64,000 nt of DNA, taken from positions 248,001-312,000 of the forward strand of contig NZ_VFPS01000003.1 of assembly GCF_006716815.1 (NCBI RefSeq), written 5' to 3'. The notes under the pieces were generated by a model, which saw only the letters and a list, made by a program, of their open reading frames with translations, did no database searches and was not told where the DNA came from. The position numbers and the translations under genes were made by a program. Shown here piece after piece: positions 43,684 to 52,341 of the stretch. The stretch comes from Microbacterium lacticum. Lineage in GTDB: Bacteria; Actinomycetota; Actinomycetes; Actinomycetales; Microbacteriaceae. The stretch's first letter is position 1. Each line of letters begins with the position of its first letter.

Positions 43684-44690
43684 GCGGCTCCGCCGGAGCC
43701 CCGGCTCACCTCGACGAGATCCTCTACCCGCCGATCGAGCCGTACGAGACCGGATTCCTGCTCGCGGGTGACGGGCAGCGCGTCTACTGGGAGCAGTCCG
43801 GCAACCCCGACGGCAAGCCGGTCGTCTTCCTGCACGGCGGCCCGGGCGGGGGGACCTCGCCATGGCATCGCCGCTTCTTCGACCCCGAGGCCTACCGCAT
43901 CGTGCTGTTCGACCAGCGCGGCTGCGGCCGCTCGACGCCGCACGTGAGCGCGCCCGACGCCGACCTGCGCTACAACACCACGTGGCACCTCGTCGCCGAC
44001 ATGGAGCTGCTGCGCAAGAACCTCGGCATCGACCGGTGGCAGGTGTTCGGCGGGTCGTGGGGGTCGACCCTCGCGCTCGCCTACGCGGGGAGCTACCCCG
44101 ACGCCGTCACCGAGCTCGTGCTGCGCGGAATCTTCACCCTGCGCCGGTATGAGCTGGAGTGGTTCTACGAGGGTGGGGCGTCGGCGATCTACCCCGATCT
44201 GTGGGAGGACTACCTCGCTCCGATCCCGGTGCTCGAGCGCTCGCGCCTGATCGAGGCCTACCACCGCCGGCTGACCGACCCCGATCCGGCCGTGCACCTG
44301 CCCGCCGCCCGCGCCTGGACGACGTGGGAGGCCGCGACCCTCAGCCTCCTCCCCGACCCCGATCGGGTCGCCTCGATGGCCGAACCCGACACGGCCGTCG
44401 CGTTCGCCCGCATCGAGAACCACTACTTCCTGCACGGCGGGTGGCTCCGCGAGGGCCAGCTCATCGACGAGGTCGGCGCGATCCGTGGCATCCCCGCGGT
44501 CATCGTGCAGGGCCGCTACGACGTCTGCACGCCCATGATGACGGCGTGGGACCTGCACCGCGCGTGGCCCGAGGCGGAGTTCGTGGTCGTGCCGGATGCC
44601 TCGCACTCGGCCGCCGAGCCCGGGATCGCTCGCGCGCTGCGGGCCGCGACCGATCGCTTCGCCGGCGCAGAGAACTCCCTGCTAGACTGA
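43680..44690 (+). CDS. pip: Proline iminopeptidase
   Basis: This 336-residue alpha/beta hydrolase removes N-terminal proline from peptides. Key motifs are the oxyanion-hole HGGPGGGTSPWHRRFFDPE (about 42-60), DQRGCGRSTPH, the nucleophile elbow GGSWGSTLALAYA (Ser about 121), the acid residue in VIVQGRYDVCTP and the catalytic His in VPDASHSA. Length is normal. The GTG at 43680 overlaps the metallopeptidase stop, giving a two-gene peptidase unit. Confidence 0.93.
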   Translation: MSGSAGAPAHLDEILYPPIEPYETGFLLAGDGQRVYWEQSGNPDGKPVVFLHGGPGGGTSPWHRRFFDPEAYRIVLFDQRGCGRSTPHVSAPDADLRYNTTWHLVADMELLRKNLGIDRWQVFGGSWGSTLALAYAGSYPDAVTELVLRGIFTLRRYELEWFYEGGASAIYPDLWEDYLAPIPVLERSRLIEAYHRRLTDPDPAVHLPAARAWTTWEAATLSLLPDPDRVASMAEPDTAVAFARIENHYFLHGGWLREGQLIDEVGAIRGIPAVIVQGRYDVCTPMMTAWDLHRAWPEAEFVVVPDASHSAAEPGIARALRAATDRFAGAENSLLD

Positions 44691-44850
44691 AGGTTCTTGC
44701 CGCGCGGCATCCGACCGCGTGCTTGCGTCGTAGAGCGCTTCCCTCGCCGCCCGGTCCGACCGGATGCCGGCTGACATTCCCCATACGGCGACCCTGTGCG
44801 CATATCCCGCAGAGGCCACCGATCCGGGCATCCTGCCCAGAAACATTCCT
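44691..44850 (+). promoter_or_regulatory. Leader region of the DEAD-box helicase gene
   Basis: These 160 bases separate pip from the RNA helicase start and contain a CTAGACTGAAGG sequence around the pip stop that might hold a -10 element. The open frame of the helicase extends upstream to 44764, but residues encoded there do not match the family, so I treat it as untranslated leader. Cold-inducible RNA helicases often have long leaders; no specific structure can be assigned. Confidence 0.35.
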
Positions 44851-46518
44851 ATGTCTGACACCACTTTCCGCACGCTCGGCGTGCCCACCCCCCTGCTCGA
44901 CGTCCTCGCGAAGGACGGCAAGACCGAGCCGTTCCCCATCCAGTCCGACACCCTGCCCGACACCCTCGCCGGCCGCGACGTGCTCGGCCGCGGCAAGACG
45001 GGCTCGGGCAAGACCCTCGCCTTCTCGATCCCGATGGCCGCGCGCCTCGGCGGCGCCCTCGCGGGCGGTTCGCGCCGTGCCGGTCGCATCCTCGGTCTCG
45101 TCCTGGCCCCCACTCGCGAGCTCGCGACGCAGATCAACGCGACGCTCGAGCCCCTGGCATCCGCCTACGGGCTGAAGACCACCACGATCTTCGGCGGCGT
45201 GAGCCAGAACCGCCAGGTCGCGGCGCTGAAGGACGGCGTCGACATCGTCGTCGCCTGCCCCGGCCGCCTCGAAGACCTCATGAAGCAGGGCTTCGTGAAG
45301 CTGGATGCCGTGGAGATCACCGTCATCGACGAGGCCGACCACATGGCCGACCTGGGCTTCCTGCCCGTGGTCACCCGCATTCTCGACAAGACGCCGCAGG
45401 GCGGTCAGCGACTGCTGTTCAGCGCGACGCTGGACAACGGCGTCGACAAGCTCGTCAACCGGTTCCTGCAGAACGAGGTGCTGCACTCGGTCGACGAGGC
45501 GAACTCGCCGGTCGCCGCGATGACGCACCACGTGTTCTACACCGAGGGTGTGGATGCCAAGAAGGAGCTCGTGCGCACGCTCGCGTCGGGCACCGGCCGG
45601 CGCATCCTGTTCATGCGCACGAAGCACCACGCCAAGAAGCTCGCCCAGCAGCTGACGGCGCAGGGGATCCCCGCGGTCGACCTGCACGGCAACCTGTCGC
45701 AGCCCGCGCGCGACCGCAACCTCGCGGCGTTCGCTTCGGGCGCGGCGAAGGTGCTCGTCGCGACCGACGTCGCCGCGCGCGGCGTGCACGTCGACGATGT
45801 CGAGCTGGTCATCCACGTCGACCCGCCGATGGAGCACAAGGCGTACCTGCACCGCTCGGGGCGCACCGCCCGTGCCGGCGCCGAGGGCTCGGTCGTGACG
45901 ATCGTGCTGCCCGGTCAGGAGAAGGACGTGAAGGACCTCTTGCGCAAGGCCGCGATCACGGTGACCCCGGTGAAGGTCTCGGCGACCTCGCCCGAGGTGA
46001 CCGCGCTCGTCGGCGAGGTCGCGGCCTATGTCGCGCCGGCGCCGAAGTCGGAGCAGCCCGGCCGAGGCCAGGGCGGCGGCGGACGCAGCCAGGGCGCGAA
46101 CGCGCAGCGCAAGCGCGCCGCGCGTGACGCGGGCCAGGGCGCTGCGCACGGCGGCTCGGGCCAGGGCGGTCAGGGCGGCTCCGGTCAGGGCGGTCGTGGT
46201 GGACGCGGTGGCCGTGCGGGTCAGGGCGGTCAGTCGGGTCAGGGCGGCCAGGGTGCCGGCCGGTCCGGTCAGGGCGGGCAGCAGCGCACCGACCGTTCGG
46301 GTCGTCCCGCGGCCGAGCGCCAGGGTCGCCCCGCCGGCGACGCCGCGCGCGGCGGTCGCGACCAGCGTCCGGCCCGCGAGCAGGGCGCCGCACAGGCATC
46401 CGGCAACCCCCGCACCTCGGGTCGGCGTGCCTCGCACGGCGGAAGCGCGGGCGGCAAGCTCATGGTCGGCTCCGTCGTGCGCCAGAACGGCGGCCAGCGC
46501 CGCTCCTCCGGTCGCTGA
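44851..46518 (+). CDS. DEAD-box RNA helicase with Gly/Gln/Arg-rich tail
   Basis: This 555-residue protein is an ATP-dependent RNA helicase. Core motifs: Q-motif FPIQSDTLP, Walker A GRGKTGSGKT, PTRELATQ, DEAD in VIDEADHMADLG, SAT, and HRSGRTARAG. The core covers residues about 1-380. From about 390 the tail is low complexity, dominated by Gly, Gln, Arg and Ser with RGG/GQGG repeats, ending in KLMVGSVVRQNGGQRRSSGR. Such RGG tails bind RNA and can promote condensation. Start at ATG 44851 (MSDTTFRTLGVP) chosen over 44764. Two palindromic repeat elements follow the gene. Confidence 0.92.
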   Translation: MSDTTFRTLGVPTPLLDVLAKDGKTEPFPIQSDTLPDTLAGRDVLGRGKTGSGKTLAFSIPMAARLGGALAGGSRRAGRILGLVLAPTRELATQINATLEPLASAYGLKTTTIFGGVSQNRQVAALKDGVDIVVACPGRLEDLMKQGFVKLDAVEITVIDEADHMADLGFLPVVTRILDKTPQGGQRLLFSATLDNGVDKLVNRFLQNEVLHSVDEANSPVAAMTHHVFYTEGVDAKKELVRTLASGTGRRILFMRTKHHAKKLAQQLTAQGIPAVDLHGNLSQPARDRNLAAFASGAAKVLVATDVAARGVHVDDVELVIHVDPPMEHKAYLHRSGRTARAGAEGSVVTIVLPGQEKDVKDLLRKAAITVTPVKVSATSPEVTALVGEVAAYVAPAPKSEQPGRGQGGGGRSQGANAQRKRAARDAGQGAAHGGSGQGGQGGSGQGGRGGRGGRAGQGGQSGQGGQGAGRSGQGGQQRTDRSGRPAAERQGRPAGDAARGGRDQRPAREQGAAQASGNPRTSGRRASHGGSAGGKLMVGSVVRQNGGQRRSSGR

Positions 46519-46598
46519 CCCCCGCGCGCGCGGCGCCCCACGGGGCCCGCGCCGCACGGCTCACCCGCGCGCTTACCGCGCGGGGTCCCGCCCCGCGC

Positions 46599-46696
46599 GT
46601 TCACAACGTCGGAGTTTCGCGCTACGCGCGCGCCGCCTCCCGCGTGATTCCGCGGCTTCTGGCCCGGGTCGACGCCGATTCTCCGACGTTGCGAAC
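46599..46696. repeat. Palindromic repeat element, copy 3 (98 bp)
   Basis: Ends GTTCACAACGTCGGAG and (reverse complement of the right end) GTTCGCAACGTCGGAGAATC match copies 1, 2 and 4. The centre contains CCCGCGTGATTCCG, shared with copy 4 but not with copies 1 and 2. It lies in the 397-base gap between the RNA helicase and the convergent GMC oxidoreductase gene. Confidence 0.85.
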
Positions 46697-46783
46697 GGCG
46701 GCGGTCTCGCACGGCGGACGGGCGGGTGGTCGGTCCCCGTCGCCGGCGGGGCGAGCCCGGTAGCACGCCCCGACCGCCCGCCC

Positions 46784-46880
46784 GTTCACAACGTCGGAGA
46801 ATCTGGCTTCGGGCGGGAGAGTGCCCGCGTGATTCCGGGGTTCGGGCCAGGGCCGCACTCGAATCTCCGACGTTGTGAAC
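46784..46880. repeat. Palindromic repeat element, copy 4 (97 bp)
   Basis: Left end GTTCACAACGTCGGAGAATC; the reverse complement of the right end is GTTCACAACGTCGGAGATTC, the best-matched pair of the four copies. The centre shares CCCGCGTGATTCCG with copy 3. Two copies 87 bases apart fill the intergenic gap; nothing else is visible there. Confidence 0.87.
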
Positions 46881-46915
46881 GGCGGGGCGCCCGTGCGGGC
46901 CACCGGCCCGGCGGG

Positions 46916-48634
46916 TCAGGCCTGGCGGATCAGGTCGGCGGCGCGCTCGCCGATCACGATCGCGGGGGCGTTCGTGTGGCCGCGGATGATGGTCGGCATG
47001 ACGGAGGCGTCCGCGACGCGTAGCCCGCGCACGCCCCGCACCCGCAGCTGCGGGTCGACGACGGATGCCTCGTCGAGGCCCATCCGCGCGGTGCCGACCG
47101 GGTGGTAGAGCGTGTGCGAGTAGCGGCGCAGGGATGCTTCGGCGCGCTCGGCGGCGGTCATCGAGGCGCCGCCCGGCGGCTGCACCCAGTCGTCCGAGGT
47201 GACGGCGTCGAGCGCGCGCGTCGCGATCAGGCGCTCGCACTCGGCGAGCCCGGCGAGGAGCGTCCGGGCGTCGTGGCCGTCCGGATCGCTCAGGTATCCG
47301 GGGTCGATGACGGCGGCGTCGGTCGGATCGGATGACGCGAGCCGGATCGTTCCGCGGCTCCGCGGACGCAGCAGGATCGCGCCGACGGTGATGCCCTCGG
47401 CCGGCAGGGGCACGAGCCCCTCGCCGACGTACGGCGCCGCGGCGAAGATGATCTCGATGTCGGGCAGTCCGTCCGCCGCGCCGCTCTCATCGGCGACCCC
47501 GGTGCGCACGAACCCGTACGCCTCGGCCACGTTCGAGGTGAGCATCCCGCGGCGCCGGGTAAGGTACGCGGCCAGCTGCGCCGGCTTCTCGGCACCGTAC
47601 AGGGTGCCGCCGCGCGCGCCCGGCGCGAGCCCGGCGACGAGGTGGTCCTGCAGGTTCTCGCCGACGCCCGGAGCATCGACGATCGTCGTGATGCCGTGGG
47701 AGGCCAGGTGGTCGGCCGGTCCGATGCCGCTCAGCATCAGCAGCTGCGGAGTGTTGATCGCGCCGCCGCAGAGGATCACCTCGCGGCGTGCCCGCGCATG
47801 CCGGGTGATCCCGTCGATCTCGACGTAGACCCCGGTCGAGCGCGGTCCGTCGCCGCGCGATTCCTCCGTGGCGTCCATCGCGCCGCCTGCGTCGGCAGCA
47901 TCCCCGCCGCCACCCGCCTCGAACGTCACGCGCCGGACGAGCGCGTCGGTCACGATGCGGAGGTTCCGTCGGCGGCGCGCCGGCCGCAGGTACGCGTCGG
48001 CGGTGGAGGCGCGTGCGCCGCGGCGCTGCGTCACCATCGTCTCGGAGAAGCCCTGACCGGCGGGCAGATTCGCTTCGGTGACCGGATGGCCGAGCTCCCG
48101 CGCCGCGTCGAGGAACGCCGCCGTGTGCGGTCGCGGATCGCGCTGCCGCTCGACCGCCTGCGGGCCGCCGCGGCCGAGGGACGCATCGGTGGCATCCGCG
48201 GTGTCTTCGACGCGCCGGAAGTAGGGGGCGAGCGAGGCCCACGACCAGTCCGCGCCGGCGACGCCGGCCCATTCGTCGTAGTCGGCGGCGAACCCGCGCA
48301 CCCACATCATCGCGTTGAGCGACGACGATCCGCCGAGGGTCTTGCCGCGCGGCCAGTAGACCGTGCGCCCGTCGAGGTGCGGCTGCGGCGCGGTGTCGTA
48401 GTTCCAGTCGTAGCGCCCGCGGAAGAGCTTCGAGAACGCGGCGGGAACGTGCAGTTCGAGCGCACGATCGACCGGCCCGGCCTCGAGCAGCAGCACCGAG
48501 ACGGCGGGGTCCTCGCTCAGCCGCGCGGCGAGCGCCGCCCCCGCCGAGCCGGCCCCGACGATGACGTAGTCGGCTTCGAGGTCGCCGCCGCGATGGATGC
48601 CAGGACGCGCTCCCGAACCCACGCCGCCGCTCAC
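46916..48634 (-). CDS. GMC-family flavin oxidoreductase (choline dehydrogenase-like)
   Basis: This 572-residue FAD enzyme oxidises an alcohol to the aldehyde. The FAD loop VIVGAGSAGAALAARLSED is near residue 21, the GMC signature WPRGKTLGGSSSLNAMMWVRG near 95 (part), the second signature GGAINTPQLLMLSGIGP near 290, and the active-site His/Asn in SHTLYHPVGTARMG and RGHTNAPAIVIGERAADL. An Ala/Gly-rich insertion occurs near 240-265. The GTG at 48634 overlaps the aldehyde dehydrogenase stop (GTGA), so alcohol and aldehyde oxidation are coupled. The open frame runs on to 50155, but that part is antisense-phase noise over the neighbouring gene. Confidence 0.9.
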   Translation of the reverse strand: MSGGVGSGARPGIHRGGDLEADYVIVGAGSAGAALAARLSEDPAVSVLLLEAGPVDRALELHVPAAFSKLFRGRYDWNYDTAPQPHLDGRTVYWPRGKTLGGSSSLNAMMWVRGFAADYDEWAGVAGADWSWASLAPYFRRVEDTADATDASLGRGGPQAVERQRDPRPHTAAFLDAARELGHPVTEANLPAGQGFSETMVTQRRGARASTADAYLRPARRRRNLRIVTDALVRRVTFEAGGGGDAADAGGAMDATEESRGDGPRSTGVYVEIDGITRHARARREVILCGGAINTPQLLMLSGIGPADHLASHGITTIVDAPGVGENLQDHLVAGLAPGARGGTLYGAEKPAQLAAYLTRRRGMLTSNVAEAYGFVRTGVADESGAADGLPDIEIIFAAAPYVGEGLVPLPAEGITVGAILLRPRSRGTIRLASSDPTDAAVIDPGYLSDPDGHDARTLLAGLAECERLIATRALDAVTSDDWVQPPGGASMTAAERAEASLRRYSHTLYHPVGTARMGLDEASVVDPQLRVRGVRGLRVADASVMPTIIRGHTNAPAIVIGERAADLIRQA

Positions 48635-50301
48635 GCCCCGAAGGCCTTGACGAGCACGACCGCCATCGCCGCCCCGTTGCCGTCGATGCGGAACCGGGTG
48701 AAGCCCTCGCACACCGCGGCGCCGGTGCGCGACGTGACGAACCACGGCGGCTTCGGCAGGACGGACAGTCCGTAGCCGCGGAGCGCGGACGTCGCCGAGC
48801 GCGGGAACGGGCGGAACGGCCCCCGCACGACGGTGCGCTCGACCTGGTCGAGCAGGAACGCGTTGTGCACGATGCCGATGCCGCTCGGGGCGTCGTCGAG
48901 CGTGCCGCCGGGGTACGCGCCCCAGGTCGCCGTGGGGGTGAGGAATCCGAACGCCGTCCACGCGTTGACGGCGACCGTGCCGTAGTGCAGGTCGGCGACG
49001 GCGCGCTCGAATCCGGCGCGGAGCGCGGACTGCGTCGCCGGATCGATCAGCACGTTGGCGCCGAGCGTTCCGGTGAGCCGGTCGTTCGCGTGTGCGACCG
49101 CGGTGTCGAGGAACTCCTGCCCCGTCCCGGGGAGCGCCACGACGCCGAGGACGGGGGAGAAGTACTCGGTCGTCTCGAGCGGCTCCGCCTCGCCCGGCGA
49201 GGTCTCCACGAGCGTCCGACTGCCGTCGCCGCAGCGCGCGGCGTCGGGGTACGCGTCGCGCGCGGCATCCATCTTGCTCTCGCTGTTCGGGTACCAGACC
49301 GGCCGCTCGGGCGCGCGGTCGTACGCGGCGCGGAGCTCTTCGAGGAAATCCGCGCGCTGCGGCCAGTCGCTGCTGAGCAGCACGACCTGGCCGGCGATGC
49401 AGTTGTGTCCGCTGTTGTGCAGGCGCATCGTCACGACGTGCTCGGCCTGGTAGCGCAGGTCGGCCGCCGACCACTCCCCGGGAACGATGATGATGGGCGA
49501 GACGCCGCCGAGCTCCGCCGTGATCGGCACGGACAGCCCCGGCACGATCGCGCGGAAGGTTGCCTCCGACCCGGTGATGTGCACGTGCGAGATCCCCGGA
49601 TGCCCCGTGAGGGAGCCGCCCACGTCGCCGCCGCCGGTCACGATGCGCAGGAACCCGGGCTCGATGAGAGGGGCGAGGGCGCGCTCGAAGACGCCGACGA
49701 GCGCGTTCTGCGTGGGGTTGAGCTTCAGGATCGCGACGCGGTTGAACGCCATCAGCTCGTACAGGACGTCGAGGTAGGGGATCGAGGTGATGTTGCCCGC
49801 GCCGAGCACGATCCCGACCCCGCCGGGCGCCGAGGGATACCGTTGCCCGAGCCCCGCCGCACGGCGGGCCGCCTCGGCGGTGACGCCCGGTTCGAGCCAC
49901 ACCTCGGTCGAGTACCCCGACAGGAGCAGGCGGTCGGTCGCGGTCAGCGGCGAGGTGTGCACGACGGTGCGTCCGCCCGGCGCCGTGCCGGTGCGGACGC
50001 CGGCGATCGGCGAGCGGCCCGCGGCGAGCGCGCCGAGGGTGTCGGCGTACGCGTCGACGGCGACGAGGGCGGCGTACGGCCCCGACAGCCATTCCTCGCC
50101 GCGCAGGGGATGCCCGGGCGCGAGCCCCTTCGATTCGGACGCCGTGTACGCCCACTCCTCGGCGACGGCCGCGGTGGTCGCGTGCACGCGGCGGAGCAGC
50201 GCGCGGCGCTGGCCGAGGGTGAGCAGGCTCCAGGCGCGGGCGCCGGTCTCCAGCTGCGTGATCGCCTGATCGAGGGTCGCGTGCTCCGTCGTCGTCGCCA
50301 T
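48631..50301 (-). CDS. Aldehyde dehydrogenase family protein
   Basis: This 556-residue protein has the aldehyde dehydrogenase fold, with cofactor region VGIVLGAGNITSIPYLDVLY near 165, the general base in ITAELGGVSPIIIVPG near 262 and the catalytic Cys in NSGHNCIAGQVVLLSSDWP near 305. It is longer than canonical ALDH (about 490) and belongs to a divergent actinobacterial group. The substrate is unknown; the adjoining GMC oxidoreductase probably makes it. The pair resembles choline/betaine or polyethylene-glycol-type oxidation modules, but the sequence does not decide. Confidence 0.85.
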   Translation of the reverse strand: MATTTEHATLDQAITQLETGARAWSLLTLGQRRALLRRVHATTAAVAEEWAYTASESKGLAPGHPLRGEEWLSGPYAALVAVDAYADTLGALAAGRSPIAGVRTGTAPGGRTVVHTSPLTATDRLLLSGYSTEVWLEPGVTAEAARRAAGLGQRYPSAPGGVGIVLGAGNITSIPYLDVLYELMAFNRVAILKLNPTQNALVGVFERALAPLIEPGFLRIVTGGGDVGGSLTGHPGISHVHITGSEATFRAIVPGLSVPITAELGGVSPIIIVPGEWSAADLRYQAEHVVTMRLHNSGHNCIAGQVVLLSSDWPQRADFLEELRAAYDRAPERPVWYPNSESKMDAARDAYPDAARCGDGSRTLVETSPGEAEPLETTEYFSPVLGVVALPGTGQEFLDTAVAHANDRLTGTLGANVLIDPATQSALRAGFERAVADLHYGTVAVNAWTAFGFLTPTATWGAYPGGTLDDAPSGIGIVHNAFLLDQVERTVVRGPFRPFPRSATSALRGYGLSVLPKPPWFVTSRTGAAVCEGFTRFRIDGNGAAMAVVLVKAFGA

Positions 50302-50402
50302 GACACTCTCCTTCGAATGGATGCCCGTGGGCTCAGCCTACGGCCGGAGTGGCACGCGATCCCAGCGGGAGCGCTCCTCGATGTCAGCGGGGCGGCAGGG
50401 CG

Positions 50403-50666
50403 TCAGATCAGCGCGAGTTCGCGCAGCTTCGCCTCGACGTCGGCGTTGGTGGGCTCGACGTGGTGCGAGGCATCCGGGTAGACGACGACGGGGATGTTCG
50501 TGCGGCCCGAGATCTCGCGCGCCACGTCGGCGGCGGCAGGGTCGGCGACGAGGTCGACGTAGGTGTAGGCGATGCCGAGCTCGTCGAGCTGCTTCTTCGT
50601 GCGGATGCAGTCGCGGCACCAGTCGGCGCCGAACATCGTGATGGTCTGGTCGGAGGTCGAAGTCAT
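50403..50666 (-). CDS. Mycoredoxin/glutaredoxin-like protein with CRDC site
   Basis: This 87-residue thioredoxin-fold protein has the redox motif WCRDC at residues 16-20 (ITMFGADWCRDC), cis-Pro region NIPVVVYPD and a C-terminal helix VEAKLRELAL. Mycoredoxins of actinobacteria reduce mycothiol mixed disulfides. The CRDC site differs from the CGYC of the best-known mycoredoxin, and resembles some glutaredoxin-like proteins. Its start overlaps the stop of the glycosyltransferase gene (ATGA at 50663-50666). Confidence 0.85.
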   Translation of the reverse strand: MTSTSDQTITMFGADWCRDCIRTKKQLDELGIAYTYVDLVADPAAADVAREISGRTNIPVVVYPDASHHVEPTNADVEAKLRELALI

Positions 50667-51793
50667 GACTCCAGCGTACGTCCGCTCGGCTGGGCGACGG
50701 CCGGGGCCGCGGCGGCGGCCGCGATGCGCTTGGGGGCGTAGACCCAGAGCGCGTGGTAGACGAAGCGCACGACGAAGGCGGCGACGAGGGTGATCGCGGC
50801 GGCCAGCACGCTCGGGATGTGCGCGCCCTGGACGAGCACCGCGAGCAGCGGGATGCGGATGATCGCCTCGACGTTGTTGAACGCGAACGACTTGATGAAG
50901 CGGGTGCGCATGCGCCCGGAGCCGGCGCGCATGTCGGAGAAGACGAGGTACTCGAGCAGCAGGAAGTTTCCGATGATCGTCACCTCGCTCGCGATGATCG
51001 CGGCGGGGATGTAGTCCATGCCGAGGCGGATGAGGCCCCACATGATGACGAGGTTCGCGATGGCGCCGATGCCGCCGACGAGCGCGAAGGCCGACATGCG
51101 GCCGAAGCGCAGCATCGCCAGCTGCGTGAGGAAGCGGATGCCCTGCGTGAAGGTGGCCTTCGACTCGCCGGCGTACCGGGTGGCGAACGCGAACGGCACC
51201 TCGCCGATGCGCAGCTGGCGGCGCGCGAGGATCTCGAGCAGGATCTTGAACCCGCGGGGGCGGAGCGCATCGAGGTCGAGGGCGTCGCGGTCGACGAGGA
51301 AGAACCCGGTCATCGGGTCGGTGCAGCCGTGGAGCTTGCGCGGGAACATCGACTTGGTGAGCGCAGTGGAGGCGCGGGAGACCGCCGTACGGGTGGCGTT
51401 CGCCAGACCGCCGGCGGTGCCGCCCGCGACGTAGCGCGAGGCCACGACGATGTCGACGTCGCCGACCGCGGCGCGGTCGAGCATGCGCGGGATGTCCTCG
51501 GGGGGATGCTGCAGGTCGCCGTCCATGACCAGGCACCAGCGCGAGTCGGCCGCGCGCAGCCCCTCGAGCACGGCGCCGCCGAGGCCGGCGACGGGAGCGT
51601 CGCGGCGGATCAGACGCACCGGGAAGTCGACGGTGCCCGAGACGACGCGGATGATGTCGGGGGTGTCGTCGGTGGAGTCGTCCACGAACAGCACTTCGAA
51701 GTCGCGCCCGTCGAGCGACGCTCCGAGTCTGCGGAGGAGTTCCGCGACATTCGGGCCTTCGTTGAAGGTCGGAACGATGACGGTCAGTTCCAT
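50663..51793 (-). CDS. DPM1-like glycosyltransferase with GtrA membrane domain
   Basis: This 376-residue protein joins a GT2 domain (about residues 1-215; VIVPTFNEGPNVAELLRRLG, FVDDSTDDT, MDGDLQHPPEDIP) to a GtrA-type four-helix membrane domain (about 230-350; FALVGGIGAIANLVIMWGL, VTIIGNFLLLEYLVFSD). Such fusions transfer a sugar to polyprenyl phosphate and help flip the product for cell-surface glycan assembly. It opens the glycan region of this window. Confidence 0.9.
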   Translation of the reverse strand: MELTVIVPTFNEGPNVAELLRRLGASLDGRDFEVLFVDDSTDDTPDIIRVVSGTVDFPVRLIRRDAPVAGLGGAVLEGLRAADSRWCLVMDGDLQHPPEDIPRMLDRAAVGDVDIVVASRYVAGGTAGGLANATRTAVSRASTALTKSMFPRKLHGCTDPMTGFFLVDRDALDLDALRPRGFKILLEILARRQLRIGEVPFAFATRYAGESKATFTQGIRFLTQLAMLRFGRMSAFALVGGIGAIANLVIMWGLIRLGMDYIPAAIIASEVTIIGNFLLLEYLVFSDMRAGSGRMRTRFIKSFAFNNVEAIIRIPLLAVLVQGAHIPSVLAAAITLVAAFVVRFVYHALWVYAPKRIAAAAAAPAVAQPSGRTLES

Positions 51794-51969
51794 GGGTCGC
51801 TCGCAAATCGCCGGCGGAAAAGGTCGTCTCAGCGTAGCGGGGCGTCCTGTGGCGCCGCCTGTGTGTGATCTGTCAGTTCGTTATGCGCCACCCAGGTGTC
51901 ATCTGCCGTTCAGCCGATGAGGCTGCTCGCGCCACAAACGCCCGTGCCGAGCCGCTCGTCGCGCGTTCG

Positions 51970-52320
51970 TCAACGGAACTCGTCGCCCTCGGCGACTCCG
52001 CGCACGCGCATCGCCCGTCCCGCGATCGCCACGATCCGGAAGGCGGTCGCTTCCGGCGGTGTGGAGATATCCAGCGGCAGGATCGCGACCGGGATCTCCG
52101 TCCCTCCGACGGTCAGCACGCCGCCGCCGCGCCCGTTCGTGATCACCGAGTAGCTGCGGGGGCGACGGGCCTTGCCGACGACCGGCGCCGCTTCGCCGTC
52201 GACGCGGGGGAAGAGGAGCCGAAGCTGTCGACGCGTGGCGTCGTCGATGTCGTCGGGGTGGAGTTTCGGCAGCAGTCCGATCATCTGACCGACGAAGAGG
52301 TCGACGGCGTCGCCGGTCAC
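51970..52320 (-). CDS. Hypothetical protein downstream of cytidylyltransferase
   Basis: This 116-residue soluble protein is not one I recognise. It starts at a GTG 21 bases after the cytidylyltransferase stop and in the same frame, so it is almost certainly cotranscribed. The N-terminal third is helical and acidic; the C-terminal part is a run of short strands (RRPRSYSVITNGRGGGVLTV, ILPLDISTPPEATAFRIVAI). A role in the glycan locus is inferred from position only. The 176 bases beyond it (51794-51969) show no gene. Confidence 0.55.
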   Translation of the reverse strand: MTGDAVDLFVGQMIGLLPKLHPDDIDDATRRQLRLLFPRVDGEAAPVVGKARRPRSYSVITNGRGGGVLTVGGTEIPVAILPLDISTPPEATAFRIVAIAGRAMRVRGVAEGDEFR

Positions 52321-52341
52321 CGGTGGCTGCTCATCGTGTGT

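Noticed and set aside
46916-50155. A single 1079-residue minus-strand open frame covering two genes
   Set aside because: Only the part up to 48634 has oxidoreductase motifs. The rest is an Arg-rich alternative frame of the aldehyde dehydrogenase gene, which has its own complete motif set.
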